From: Streptomyces sp. Tue 6430
GTDB taxonomy: Bacteria; Actinomycetota; Actinomycetes; Streptomycetales; Streptomycetaceae
Reading direction: 5' to 3'
NCBI GenBank assembly: GCA_021568835.1
Contig: JAKGSH010000001.1
Span: 1 to 64,000 of the forward strand
Length of the DNA stretch: 64,000 nt
Shown: one piece after another, positions 36,003 through 44,454 of the stretch
Numbering within the stretch: position 1 is the first letter of the stretch
How the letters are laid out: every line of letters begins with the position of its first letter
Translations under genes and position numbers: made by a program
Notes under the pieces: generated by a model
Told to the model about the DNA's origin: nothing
Database searches by the model: none
What the model saw: the letters and a program-made list of their open reading frames with translations, nothing else

Positions 36003-37109
36003 TCATGTGACGGTCTGAGCGGTCAGGGCGTGGAACTCCTGCTCGCGCATCGTGTTGATCTCCCTGCACACGGCGCTGTCCAGGAACTCGTCGATGGGCA
36101 GACAGAGGTCCATGCGCTGAATGCAGACGCCTACGTGGAAGGTCCCCCTGGGGTCGCGGTAGAGACGGACCCCGTAGTAACCCTCATGGCAGTCGGTCGT
36201 GTTGTTGAAGCGGCAGCTCGCGCAGGTCTCGGGCAGGCGCAGGGGCCGAATGTGCTTGACCTTGATCACGCGTCCGCCGGGCAGGGTGTAGGAGATGCGG
36301 AAGCCGGAGCTTCCAGCGATGACGTGGACTTCCTGAGGCACTGCGCCGAGGCCGCCGAGAAGCTCGTCGATGGCGTCCAGTGACTTGTCCCCGTCGGCCA
36401 GCGACGACAGGATCCTCAACGACACCTGCGGAGAGTACCGGTCCAGGAGCCGGTGGACGCGCTCGATGTGGCTGTGGTCCGGGATGACCACGTTCGCGCT
36501 CACGCCGACTCCCTCGTCGGTCGCCACCTGGATCGATCGCTCCAGGGCCTCGATCTTCCGCGCCGCCAGGGAAGCCGTCCGGAACCGGACGTTCTGCACC
36601 TGCGCCAGTTCCTCGGGTGTGGTGCCGAAGATCGAGAAGTTGACGCGGCCCAGGCCCGCCTTCGCGCACGCGGGGAGGACTCCGGCGCCGTTCTCACCGT
36701 TGGAGGTGACGCCCACCTCGTACCCCTCCTCCCTGGCCACGGCGACGATCGCCGCGAGCTCGGGGTGCAGGGTCGGTTCCCCTCCCGTGAGGTGAACCTC
36801 CTCGAAGCCCAGGGCGTCACGCAGCCTCGCCAAGGCGGCGCGAAAGGCGTCATCAGGGAACATGGGAGCTGCCACGAAGCGCGCTCCGTTGGTCGCCAGG
36901 TAGAGGGAGACCCGTCCCGACCGGCCGACAGCACCGAATTCGCCGGCGGTCCGAGCGTGGTTGTCGCCGCTGACGGGTGTGCCTTCGTTGTGGCAGAAGG
37001 TGCAGGTCATTCCGCAGGCATCGATGACCTTGACCCGGAGTGTGCGGTCCATCGTGACCCGGACCGGAGCCTGGTTGCCGACACTCCTCAACGCTCGGTG
37101 CTCGAACAC
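36003..37109 (-). CDS. Radical SAM protein with C-terminal cysteine cluster
   Basis: About 368 residues. The radical SAM cluster CGMTCTFCHNEG (CxxxCxxC) is near the N-terminus after LRVKVIDA. GGEPTLHPELAAIVAVAREE, GVTSNGENGAG and NFSIFGTTPEEL follow. The C-terminus has a further Cys motif, CASCRFNNTTDCHEGYYG with a later GVCIQRMDLCLP, which may hold an auxiliary cluster as in SPASM/MoaA-like enzymes. It is cotranscribed with the CYTH protein. The start is unclear: GTG 37109 abuts the repeat boundary, and ATG 37052 is an alternative; neither has a good RBS, so the promoter or start may have been altered when the repeat formed. Confidence 0.82.
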   Translation of the reverse strand: MFEHRALRSVGNQAPVRVTMDRTLRVKVIDACGMTCTFCHNEGTPVSGDNHARTAGEFGAVGRSGRVSLYLATNGARFVAAPMFPDDAFRAALARLRDALGFEEVHLTGGEPTLHPELAAIVAVAREEGYEVGVTSNGENGAGVLPACAKAGLGRVNFSIFGTTPEELAQVQNVRFRTASLAARKIEALERSIQVATDEGVGVSANVVIPDHSHIERVHRLLDRYSPQVSLRILSSLADGDKSLDAIDELLGGLGAVPQEVHVIAGSSGFRISYTLPGGRVIKVKHIRPLRLPETCASCRFNNTTDCHEGYYGVRLYRDPRGTFHVGVCIQRMDLCLPIDEFLDSAVCREINTMREQEFHALTAQTVT

Positions 37110-37113
37110 GATA

Positions 37114-37505
37114 CGGGTGCGGGGTGCTGCGGCAGATGCCCGTTCGGGGGGAGTTGCTGACTTCACAGGGTCAACGGTTTCGGACTCTGCGTAGCGTTGA
37201 CCAGGAGTGATGGACTGACGGGTACGGGCTGTACACGCGGGCGGTCTGCTTGTACCTGGTGTCGGGCGTGACCGTTTCCCGGGCCCCGGGTTGGCTGACT
37301 GGGCGGTTGTACGAGAGGAGCCGGCGTGGACGACGAGGTTCAGCAGCCGGAGGAGTACGAGGTCGGGACGGGCATGCTGTGCGTGTTCGGGAGGCAGTTG
37401 AAGCTGTTCCGGGAGCGGGCGGGCCTGGACCGCGCGAGGCTCGGGTCGCTGACCGGGTACTCGGCCTCGACGATCGCGTCGTACGAGCAGGCAAGACGTA
37501 TTCCG
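37114..37505. repeat. ~390-bp direct repeat, right copy
   Basis: Second copy of the 34071-34460 sequence. It carries a truncated start of the ATPase gene (its start codon changed from ATG to GTG) and a truncated start of the XRE gene. Confidence 0.9.
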
Positions 37506-37568
37506 CGTATCCGCCCCGGATCGGGTGCCGTGCTCGGCTGGGACCGAGGTCAGAACGCCTTCAGATAG
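37326..37568 (+). pseudogene. Truncated XRE-regulator copy
   Basis: From GTG 37326 the HTH is repeated almost exactly ([36 protein letters not shown]), then diverges to an unrelated tail and stops after 80 codons without the DUF5753 domain. It could still bind the same operator as the full-length regulator and interfere with it. Confidence 0.8.
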
Positions 37569-38058
37569 ACCCTGGCCCGATCGTCCTTGAGCGCCTGGAC
37601 GTAGATGTCGATCCACTGCACCTTCTTGCGGCGATCGTCCTTCACGCACGGGGGCAGACCCCGGCCGAGCGGGCTCCCTCCAGCGTCTGCGGCTCGGCCA
37701 GTCCAAGGTGCTCGAAGAGCTCGCCGTCCGGGGCGAAGTCGACCTTCTTCACCTTCAGCGGTTCTTCGGGAAGAAGGTCCGCCGCGACGCCTTCGGCGTT
37801 CTTCTCGCTGGTGACGAACGAGAGGAGGTAGATGTCCTCCTGGGGGTTGATCTGTACGGCTCCCTTGACCTCGGTCGCGCCCTTGGGCGCCGTCACGTTC
37901 ATGAACGCTGACGCCTCGGGCGCACCGGCGTTCTCGTCCCACCGCGAGGTGCGCCCGTCGGTCGCACGGCGATCGTCCGTGTCCGGGCTGGAGCAGGCGA
38001 AAAGCAAAAAAATGGCTGCCACTGCCGCGCTGAGGAGGGCACCTCGTCTGATCGTCAC
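37550..38058 (-). CDS. Small lipoprotein of unknown function
   Basis: Signal peptide with lipobox LLFACSS (RGALLSAAVAAIFLLFAC). A ~140-residue extracellular domain reads ASAFMNVTAPKGATEVKGAV, IYLLSFVTSEKNAEGVAADL and KKVDFAPDGELFEHLGLAEP. One C missing near 37650 in a CCCCC run shifts the frame; corrected, it ends CVKDDRRKKVQWIDIYVQAL and RARVYLKAF. GTG 38058 overlaps the stop of the small upstream gene (GTGA). No family recognised. Confidence 0.6.
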
Positions 38059-38183
38059 CGGTTCTCCTCGTCGCCGCGTGAGACGTCGCCGCGGGATCCT
38101 TCTCGTCCTTGGTCCGGCGGGTTCACCGTCGGTTTCGCATCGCTGCCCAGGTCGTACGTGTACGTGGAGCTATTGCCTCGCAT
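38055..38183 (-). CDS. 42-residue protein coupled to the lipoprotein gene
   Basis: ATG 38183 with TCAGGAG 7 nt upstream opens a 42-codon frame starting MRGNSSTYTYDLGSDAKP and ending DVSRGDEENR. Its TGA overlaps the lipoprotein GTG. It is hydrophilic with no signal. The RBS, coupling and coding bias argue it is real; the function is unknown. An IS element lies just upstream and may have removed its promoter. Confidence 0.5.
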   Translation of the reverse strand: MRGNSSTYTYDLGSDAKPTVNPPDQGREGSRGDVSRGDEENR

Positions 38184-38325
38184 GTCGAACTCCTGAGCAA
38201 GTCCAGTCCTGTGCAACCGTCCCCTTGATCTTCGCGGGGAATCCCGGCCTTCAGGCCGGGCGGGAATGCGGTCCTTGGTCCGGTGGCGCGAAGCGCCGGA
38301 GTTCTCTGCGTTTTCGTTCTGACGG

Positions 38326-38754
38326 TCAGGCCGGCCGCTTCTGGTTGTCGATGTAGTCCTTGACGATGCTCAGCGGTGCGCCTCCGCAGGATCCCGCGAA
38401 GTACGACGGGGACCAGAAGACGGATCCGGTGCCGATCCGGTTGATCCGGCCGGTGTACTCCGCGCGCAAATATCGGGAGCTGACGCCCTTGAGGGAGTTG
38501 ACGAGCTTGGACAGGGTGACCTTGGGCGGGTAGTGCACGAGCAGGTGGACGTGATCGCCTTCGCCGTCGAACTCGCGCAGTTCGGCCTCGAAGGACTGGC
38601 AGACGTCCCGCATGATCTCCTCGCAGCGCGTCAGCATGTCGTCGTTGAAGACCTCTCGCCGGTACTTCGTGACAAACACCAAGTGTGCGTGGAGGTTGTG
38701 GATGACGTGGTTTCCCCGTCTGATGTCGGGATCTGGTTCCCAGCGCGGTGACAT
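38326..38754 (-). CDS. tnpA: IS200/IS605 Y1 transposase TnpA
   Basis: 142 residues, full length. LHAHLVFVTKYRREVF is the N-terminal strand, and GEGDHVHLLVHYPPKVTLSK contains the HUH motif (HVHLLVHY). LVNSLKGVSSRYLR and FWSPSYFAGSCGGAPLSIVK follow, then YIDNQKRP with the nucleophile Tyr in the VKDYIDNQ helix. It cuts single-stranded DNA at the hairpin ends during replication. All catalytic residues are visible, so it should be active. Confidence 0.92.
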   Translation of the reverse strand: MSPRWEPDPDIRRGNHVIHNLHAHLVFVTKYRREVFNDDMLTRCEEIMRDVCQSFEAELREFDGEGDHVHLLVHYPPKVTLSKLVNSLKGVSSRYLRAEYTGRINRIGTGSVFWSPSYFAGSCGGAPLSIVKDYIDNQKRPA

Positions 38755-38804
38755 GCACCAAGTGTAGTAGGGTTGGGTGAACGTGACCGGAGGGGGTGCG
38801 CTGG

Positions 38805-40019
38805 GTGATCCGTGCGTACAAGTTCCTCCTGCGGCCCACCGTCCGTCAGGCCCAGGCACTTGCCGAGATGCTGCGGGATCACTGCTCCCTCTACAACGGG
38901 GCCTTGCAGGAACGGCGTGATGCCTACCGCCACAGCTCGAAGGCGAGCGTCACGTACGGGATGCAGTCCGCGCAGCTCAAAGAGATCCGGGCGTTCGACC
39001 CGGAGTGCCAGGGCCGCTGGTCGTTCTCCTCGCAGCAGGCGACGCTGCGCCGGCTGGACAAGGCGTTCGCGGCGTTCTTCCGCCGTGTCAAGTCCGGTGA
39101 CACGCCCGGTTACCCGCGCTTTCGCGGGGTGAACTGGTTCGACACGGTGGACTTCCCGAAGGACGGCGACGGCTGCCGGTGGGACTGCGCCCCGCACGAT
39201 CCCGTTACCCGCGTCCGCTTCCAGGGCGTCGGGCATGTGAAGGTCAACCGGCACCGTGCCGTGGCCGGCCGGGTCAAGACGGTCTCGGTCAAGCGTGAGG
39301 GACGTAAATGGTTCGTCGTGCTGACCGCCGAGCAGGAGCACCCCGAGCCGCTGTCGGCGACTGGCAGTGTGGTCGGCATCGACCTGGGGATCGCGAATTT
39401 CCTCGCCGATTCGGACGGCGGCTTCGTGCCCAACCCGCGCCACGGGCGTAAGGCCGCCGCGAAACTCGAAGCCGCGCAGCAGGACCTGTCCCGGTTCCCG
39501 CGCCGCAAGGCCAAGGACCGCACCGCCAATCACCAGCGGGCCGTGGACAAGGTTGCCCAGCTGCACGGCAAGGTGCGGCGCCGGCGGCTCGACCACGCAC
39601 ACAAGACCGCCCTGGGCCTGGTCCGCGCGCACGACTTCATCGCGCACGAAGATCTCAGGATCCGCAACATGAGCAAGGCCCCCGCGCCGAAGCCCGACCC
39701 CGACCGGGCAGGCGCGTTCCTGCCCAACGGGGCAGCGGCGAAGGCCGGGCTCAACAAGTCGATCAACGATGCCGGCTGGGGGGTGTTCCTGACGATCCTG
39801 CACGCCAAGGCTGAAAGCGCCGGACGGGAAGTGATCGCCGTGGACCCCCGCAACACCTCCCGCACCTGCCCCGAATGCGGGCACACCGCGAAGGAGAACC
39901 GGCCCACACAGGAAAAGTTCCACTGCGTCGCCTGCGGCCACACCGCGCACGCCGACACAGTGGGAGCCACCAACGTACTACGGGCCGGGCTGGTCCGTCG
40001 CAACGCCAACCCGGCGTAA
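38805..40019 (+). CDS. tnpB: RNA-guided nuclease TnpB (IS605 OrfB)
   Basis: 404 residues, full length. The HTH start VIRAYKFLLRPTVRQAQALA is followed by the RuvC acidic residues in VVGIDLGIANFLA (Asp), IAHEDLRIRNM (Glu) and HADTVGATNVL (Asp). The zinc ribbon is TCPECGHTAKENR plus FHCVACGH. TnpB uses an omega RNA made from the element right end to cut DNA next to a short TAM, favouring retention of the element. The right-end hairpin begins just past the stop, as expected for the omega RNA scaffold. GTG 38805 has GGAGGG 10 nt upstream. Confidence 0.93.
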   Translation: MIRAYKFLLRPTVRQAQALAEMLRDHCSLYNGALQERRDAYRHSSKASVTYGMQSAQLKEIRAFDPECQGRWSFSSQQATLRRLDKAFAAFFRRVKSGDTPGYPRFRGVNWFDTVDFPKDGDGCRWDCAPHDPVTRVRFQGVGHVKVNRHRAVAGRVKTVSVKREGRKWFVVLTAEQEHPEPLSATGSVVGIDLGIANFLADSDGGFVPNPRHGRKAAAKLEAAQQDLSRFPRRKAKDRTANHQRAVDKVAQLHGKVRRRRLDHAHKTALGLVRAHDFIAHEDLRIRNMSKAPAPKPDPDRAGAFLPNGAAAKAGLNKSINDAGWGVFLTILHAKAESAGREVIAVDPRNTSRTCPECGHTAKENRPTQEKFHCVACGHTAHADTVGATNVLRAGLVRRNANPA

Positions 40020-40101
40020 CGAGAAGCTCCCGGCTCCAGCCGGGGGAGGAGTCACGAAAAAGGGTAAAGAGGTCGAGAACCCCGAATCGCGTTTCTTCAC
40101 G

Positions 40102-40928
40102 GTGCTGTTGGCGGCGGCGAAGTTTCCGGGTGTGCGGATCCACAGGGAGGCGTACCTCCGGAGTGCGCTGGCTCGGCACTGCTCCGAGGACGAGATCCGA
40201 CGGGCGATAGAAGAGACGCCCGCTGCGGCGGGTATCGCTGTCGAGGTTCTCGACAAGGTGGCCAACGACTCCATCCGCTTCGAAACCGGCAAGGTCAGCG
40301 CCCTCTCCGCCGCCGCCGGGATACCCGGCATCTTCGCCCTTCCCGCCACGGTGCCCGCCGACACGGCACAGTACGTCGGCCACATGCTGCGCATCGCGCA
40401 GAAGCTCGCCTACCTCTACAGCTGGCCCGATCTGTTCTCCGACGAGGGCGACGACGTCGACGACGCGACCAAGGGGGTGCTCACGCTGTTCTTCGGCGTG
40501 ATGTTCGGCACCCAGTCGGCGAACGCTGCCGTGGGGAAGGTCGCCGGGATGATGTCGAAGCAGGTCGCCAAGAAGCTGCCCCAGAAGGCACTCACCCATG
40601 GAGTCGTCTACCCCATGGTGAAGAAGGTCGCGGGCTACCTCGGTGTCAGGATGACGACGCAGTCCTTCGCGACGACCGTCTCGAAGGCCATCCCCCTCAT
40701 AGGGGCCGCCGTCTCCGGCGGACTCACCTTCGCGACCTACCTTCCGATGGCCAAGAGGCTCAAGAAGCACCTCGCCGGCCTGCCGCTGGCGGACCCGTCG
40801 CACCGGGTGAGGGAGGGGGACGTCGTGGACGGCGAAGTCCTGGAGGAGTACGAGACCTTCGCCCAGCGGACGCCGAACTGCACGACGTGGACACCACTGT
40901 TCCCAAGCTGGAGGAACCCAGACCCTGA
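40102..40928 (+). CDS. EcsC-family protein, 5' end at the IS junction
   Basis: About 276 residues. An N-terminal helical part (RSALARHCSEDEIRRAIEET) is followed by the EcsC-like core with IPGIFALPATVPADTAQYVG, HMLRIAQKLAYLYSWPDLF and AIPLIGAAVSGGLTFATYLP. The frame is open upstream to 40051 (GTC ACG AAA AAG), directly after the IS end. A native GTG ACG AAA AAG start may have been altered by the insertion, leaving GTG 40102. One G is missing near 40871; corrected, it ends TVPKLEEPRP at 40928. EcsC proteins are membrane-associated with no defined role. Confidence 0.65.
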
Positions 40929-41056
40929 CGCCGCGAGCGCCCTCCTGGCTGCCCAAGGGAGCGGCCTTCCGTCTTCGACTGAGGCTCGGGCCAGGGTTCG
41001 CCGGCGCTACGCCTGCTCGTCATGCGATGTGTCCCGGACGCACGCCCGCAGCGCCA
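40929..41056. other. Spacer between EcsC-like gene and DUF5753 relic
   Basis: 128 bp between convergent sequences; I see no gene or clear terminator. Confidence 0.3.
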
Positions 41057-41440
41057 TCACCGTGGGTTCAGGGATCGGCGGGCCGATGCGATGACGTTGG
41101 GGGCGTCGGCCCCGTACACGGCCGACTCGCTGAGTGTCTTCCAGACCTTCTTGTACAAGGCGATGTTGTCGGCGTCGTCCAGCCACAGCTCGGCGTGCCA
41201 GTCCTCGGCGACGACCAGTCGGTCCTCGAGGGCCCAGAAGCCGTTGGCGGGCACGATCTTGACGGACGCCGTGAAGGGGGTGACTCCCAGCTCGACCGTG
41301 TCCATACCGATCATGCTGTTGAGGCGGTCGCCCTGTCCGGCTTCCTGGATCTGGTGCCCGACCCGCGAGGCGTCCGCGACCGCCGAAGACCCCTGACCGT
41401 CCTCGGTCTCACCGGATTGATCCGGACGGATCTCGATCGT
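41057..41440 (-). pseudogene. DUF5753/Scr1-type regulator, C-terminal relic
   Basis: The readable end ELGVTPFTASVKIVPANGFW, RLVVAEDWHAELWLDDADNI, LYKKVWKTLSESAVYGADA is the C-terminal third of a DUF5753 XRE regulator. The frame is open to ~41440, but there is no HTH and no DUF5753 start. From ATG 41314 it could still give an 85-residue protein. Confidence 0.65.
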
Positions 41441-41712
41441 GCGAGAGACCCTGGGCGGTACCGGGGAGCTGTTTCAGCTTTGCCGGGCTTCGACGGCAGG
41501 GTCGGTTGTGCGGACTGCTGGTGAAGACGCCACTTGGGGCAGGAAACCGAGTGCCAGGCGGGCACAATGACGGCTCGTCACGCGGGAAAGCATGCCTGCG
41601 CGAATCCGGATCACTGGCCGGAAATCACCCTCTCACGATCCGATCGCAGATGCCAGAATGTCTGTTCGATTACCGTCCCGTGTAAGGGGACTGAATCACA
41701 GGGGGTGGGAGA
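41441..41712. other. Intergenic region before the metalloprotease
   Basis: 272 bp; the lower GC content near 41630-41700 probably includes the promoter for the protease-lipoprotein operon. No gene supported. Confidence 0.35.
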
Positions 41713-42809
41713 GTGGCTGGACGCCGTCCAGGACTCGTAGGCAGAACCAGCGTGGCGTTCGCGTTGGCCGCATCGCTCGCTGTCGCCGGGGGCAACGCAC
41801 AGGCCGGCACAAGCGCAATACCGATATGTCCGACCACGGACGAGTTATCGGTATACGAATTGCCGACTGGTCTGAACGTGCACACCTGCGATGTGGAGGG
41901 TCTCGTCGTCACCTACGACGGCACCGGAATAGAGATGCCGGAGGCCGACACCGCGGTAAGTATCGACATGCTGGCCGAAGACGGTACGGAGCACGGATTC
42001 ACGCTGATCGTCACCTCGGACGGCAAGGTCTCCTACGACCTGTCCGAGGCCAACACGGAGTCGCCCACCGCAGGCGAGGACCGTGCCGATGTCGTGAGCC
42101 CGCGGCTGACGGCGGGTGATCTGACAGAGGAATCGGACTCGCCGGTGTCCGAGCCGCCCGCACCCGACGGCCTCGAAGTGGCCGAGGTGGACGCCGCGAG
42201 CTCCCCGGCGAGTGCCAGGACGGCGCCTACTCGACAATGGACCGGAAAGAGTACGGCATCTACAACTGGTACCTGGGGGACGGGGCCTATCCCGCAGGCA
42301 TGACACGCTCTCAAGCGCTGGAGTACTTCGAAGGCTCGATCGGACGGATCACGGCCAGCACCAACAACTGTGGCCTGACCGACCAGGTGCCCGCCAAGAG
42401 TCACTACGCGGGTACGACCACGTATGAAGCGGACGTGAGCGCCAACGGGACGTGCACCGCCCGGGATGGCAAGAGCACGTGGGACGCCGGTGACCTGGCC
42501 GCCGGGGCCGTCGCCTCGACATGCGCGTGGACATGGCCCAACCCGGTTGGCAAGAACGACCTCCGGGAAGCGGACGTGAGGTTCAACACCGCGGACTTCG
42601 ACTTCACGAGGAATCCGACGAGCACCTGCAACGGCAGGTACCACGATGTACTCAACACCGGTACGCACGAGGCCGGTCACATCTTCGGGCTGGGCCACGT
42701 GGGTTCCGGGCACTCGAATCTCACCATGTACACCAAGGCGGACCGCTGCGAGGTGAAGAAGAGGACACTCGGTAAGGGCGACGTCATGGGGCTTCGCAGC
42801 ATCTATTAG
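41713..42809 (+). CDS. Secreted matrixin-like zinc metalloprotease
   Basis: A signal peptide (RTSVAFALAASLAVAGGNAQA) leads into a ~150-residue prodomain-like region. After adding one G near 42205 the catalytic domain follows: CQDGAYSTMDRKEYGIYNWY, YFEGSIGRITASTNNCG and TCAWTWPNPVGKND. The zinc site is HEAGHIFGLGHVGSGHSNLT (HExxHxxGxxH with the third His), and the Met-turn is LTMYTKADRC. It resembles matrixin-family secreted proteases. As sequenced, the frame is broken between the pro and catalytic parts. GTG 41713; the next gene starts 9 bp after its stop. Confidence 0.75.
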
Positions 42810-42818
42810 GAGGACTCC

Positions 42819-43205
42819 GTGAGCTGGGTCGGATCACGTGTGATTGCGGTGGGATTGGCAGCCGTGGCGTTCACCGCGGTCGGGTGTGGATCAAAGGGGT
42901 CCGAAGGTGCCGGCGCGAACAGCGAGAGTGTGTGCGCGAGCGACGTCATCTACGAAGGTCGCACGTACATAAGGCTCTCGAATGTCGAGTTCAAGGCCGG
43001 ACAGAAGCTCGGTACCGCCACGAGTCCGCCGTGCCGTGACACCAATGACGAAGGCGCCGAAGTGCCGGAGACCTCGGAGAACGCCTATGCGGTGAGCGGC
43101 ATCTCTCCGGACCTGGCCATAGCGATCGGGCCATCTCCTGAACAGGCGGAAGCCTTCAGGGTCCTCCGCTCCGACAAGAAGATTCCCCCGAGGTGCAAGA
43201 GTTGA
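42819..43205 (+). CDS. Small lipoprotein cotranscribed with the metalloprotease
   Basis: 128 residues with lipobox FTAVGCGSK. A compact domain (DVIYEGRTYIRLSNVEFKAG, LGTATSPPCRDTNDEG) has two later cysteines and a basic end KKIPPRCKS. Resembles DUF6281-like lipoproteins. AGGAGG lies 5 nt before GTG. Being encoded right after a secreted protease, it may be an inhibitor, chaperone or cell-wall anchor partner; inference only. Confidence 0.7.
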   Translation: MSWVGSRVIAVGLAAVAFTAVGCGSKGSEGAGANSESVCASDVIYEGRTYIRLSNVEFKAGQKLGTATSPPCRDTNDEGAEVPETSENAYAVSGISPDLAIAIGPSPEQAEAFRVLRSDKKIPPRCKS

Positions 43206-43222
43206 TCGACGGATCGTGAGGT

Positions 43223-43258
43223 GAGGCGTGGAGACGGGCTTCGCCCGGTCCGCGCCTC
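43223..43258 (+). terminator. Probable terminator after the protease-lipoprotein pair
   Basis: GAGGCG...CGCCTC outer stem encloses CGGGC-TTC-GCCCG, 18 bp after the stop. Confidence 0.5.
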
Positions 43259-43332
43259 CCTGTCACGGCTCCCCCGTGAAGAGCGCCAGGTCGACCTCCA
43301 CAACGACGCCCGACCCGTCGCGCCGATCACCG

Positions 43333-43965
43333 CTACCCGCGAAAACCCGTTGAAGTACCGGCTCCCCGCGGCGGGGCCAGGGGAACGATCTCCCGGTCGA
43401 AGAAATCGTGGAACCCCTCCCCACGCTCATACAGGGCATCGAACCCCGCGTTCGTTTTCCGGATCAGTGAGCTGTCCGTATAGCGGTTGGCTCCCGCCGC
43501 GTTTCCTTCCTCGTCGTACACGACCTCGTACATGACCACGTCACCGAGAATCACTACCTCTGGAACCAGGCGATTCCGCTCGATGCCGGCAATGTCACGA
43601 GCGTCGATGACCTTGATCGCGTCACCCACGTCCACACGCACGCGCAGGACGAACAACTCCCATTGCACATAGGGCGTGACCGGGAATTCCACGACGCGGA
43701 GGCGGCGGTGCGTGACACCCGTTTCCGATGCCCGCCGGATTTCCCGGGCGTATTCCTCGCGCCTCTCGTCGGCCAGGGACAGTGCCCTCCCCCAGTCGCC
43801 TTCGGCAAAGGCCTCCCAGCTCGGGAAGCCGCGTTCCTGGAAGTGCTGGCCGCGCTCGAGCTTGTTGAGGAAGCCGATCCCGCTGGAGTAGACCCGGTTC
43901 AGGTCCGCGTGGTACGCCGCGCGGTCCAGGCGTTCGGAGGTGCCGCCGGGGAAGGAGTCAAACAC
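43333..43965 (-). CDS. DUF6879-family protein
   Basis: 210 residues with the DUF6879 pattern: RGQHFQERGFPSWEAFAEGD, a charged helix, RRLRVVEFPVTPYVQWELFV, DAIKVIDARDI, VVMYEVVYDEEGNAAGANRY and a final DFFDREIVPL. These proteins occur beside XRE/Scr1 or small partner genes in Streptomyces and are suspected of being part of toxin-antitoxin-like pairs, but no activity is known. Start overlaps the upstream gene by 8 bp. Confidence 0.75.
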   Translation of the reverse strand: MFDSFPGGTSERLDRAAYHADLNRVYSSGIGFLNKLERGQHFQERGFPSWEAFAEGDWGRALSLADERREEYAREIRRASETGVTHRRLRVVEFPVTPYVQWELFVLRVRVDVGDAIKVIDARDIAGIERNRLVPEVVILGDVVMYEVVYDEEGNAAGANRYTDSSLIRKTNAGFDALYERGEGFHDFFDREIVPLAPPRGAGTSTGFRG

Positions 43966-44227
43966 TGGGGATGTCCGGCTTCGCCGCGATGAGCATGTTC
44001 CTGGGGATGACCACGAGGCGTTCGTCCGAACCGATCGAGACCCCGTCGGGGAGGTTCCTGCCGAGTGACCGGGTGAGGTCCCGGCCGATGACGGCGATGT
44101 CGCCGTTGGCGAGTTCCCAGATGTCCGGGCAGTCAGGAGTTCCGGTGGTGTTTCCCAGTTCCTGGGGTGTTTTTCCCAGGCGTTTCTTGAAACTCGTGTC
44201 CGGATCCGCTTCCCACGGTCTGGTCAT
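43958..44227 (-). CDS. Small conserved partner of the DUF6879 protein
   Basis: 89 residues: TSFKKRLGKTPQELGNTTGT, CPDIWELANGDIAVIGRDLT, GSDERLVVIPRNMLIAAKPD. The fold is unknown, but this pairing with DUF6879, overlapping ends and shared strand recur in Streptomyces. It probably forms a functional pair, the small one possibly regulatory. Confidence 0.65.
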   Translation of the reverse strand: MTRPWEADPDTSFKKRLGKTPQELGNTTGTPDCPDIWELANGDIAVIGRDLTRSLGRNLPDGVSIGSDERLVVIPRNMLIAAKPDIPSV

Positions 44228-44454
44228 TTATTTCTCCCCCTCGATCGGTCGGGATGTCTCACTGTAGCGTGCGAATCACCTGCCTGACCACGTGTCAGGC
44301 CTGGTCCACGGGGTATTGGCGAGGATTGATTCCTCCTTGTTCCCTGCCGCTCGGAGGTGGAATGATATTGATCGCCATGAAGATCACGCCAACGCCCGAC
44401 GGGTGACACTTTCCATCCGTACTGTCGGAAAATCGAGTGAATGGAGGGGCGGCT
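44228..44454. other. Divergent promoter region
   Basis: 227 bp of relatively AT-rich sequence (GGAATGATATTGATCGCC near 44357) between divergent operons; likely holds both promoters. Confidence 0.35.

Larger units (their letters stand above)
38225..40056. mobile_element. IS200/IS605-family element with tnpA and tnpB
   Basis: Two divergent genes, a Y1 transposase (minus) and TnpB (plus), lie between hairpin ends of the type this family uses instead of inverted repeats. The left end has CCCGGCC-TTCA-GGCCGGG (38243-38260) beside TTGATC. The right end has CTCCCGGCT-CCA-GCCGGGGGAG (40027-40049), ending near GTCAC. Exact borders are estimates. It sits in what was a divergent promoter region between the small-protein/lipoprotein operon and the EcsC-like gene. 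Confidence 0.82.

Noticed and set aside
37110..37706. N-terminal extension of the radical SAM gene to 37706
   Set aside because: The added residues run antisense through the truncated XRE copy and the repeat and match nothing; the catalytic domain starts after 37109.
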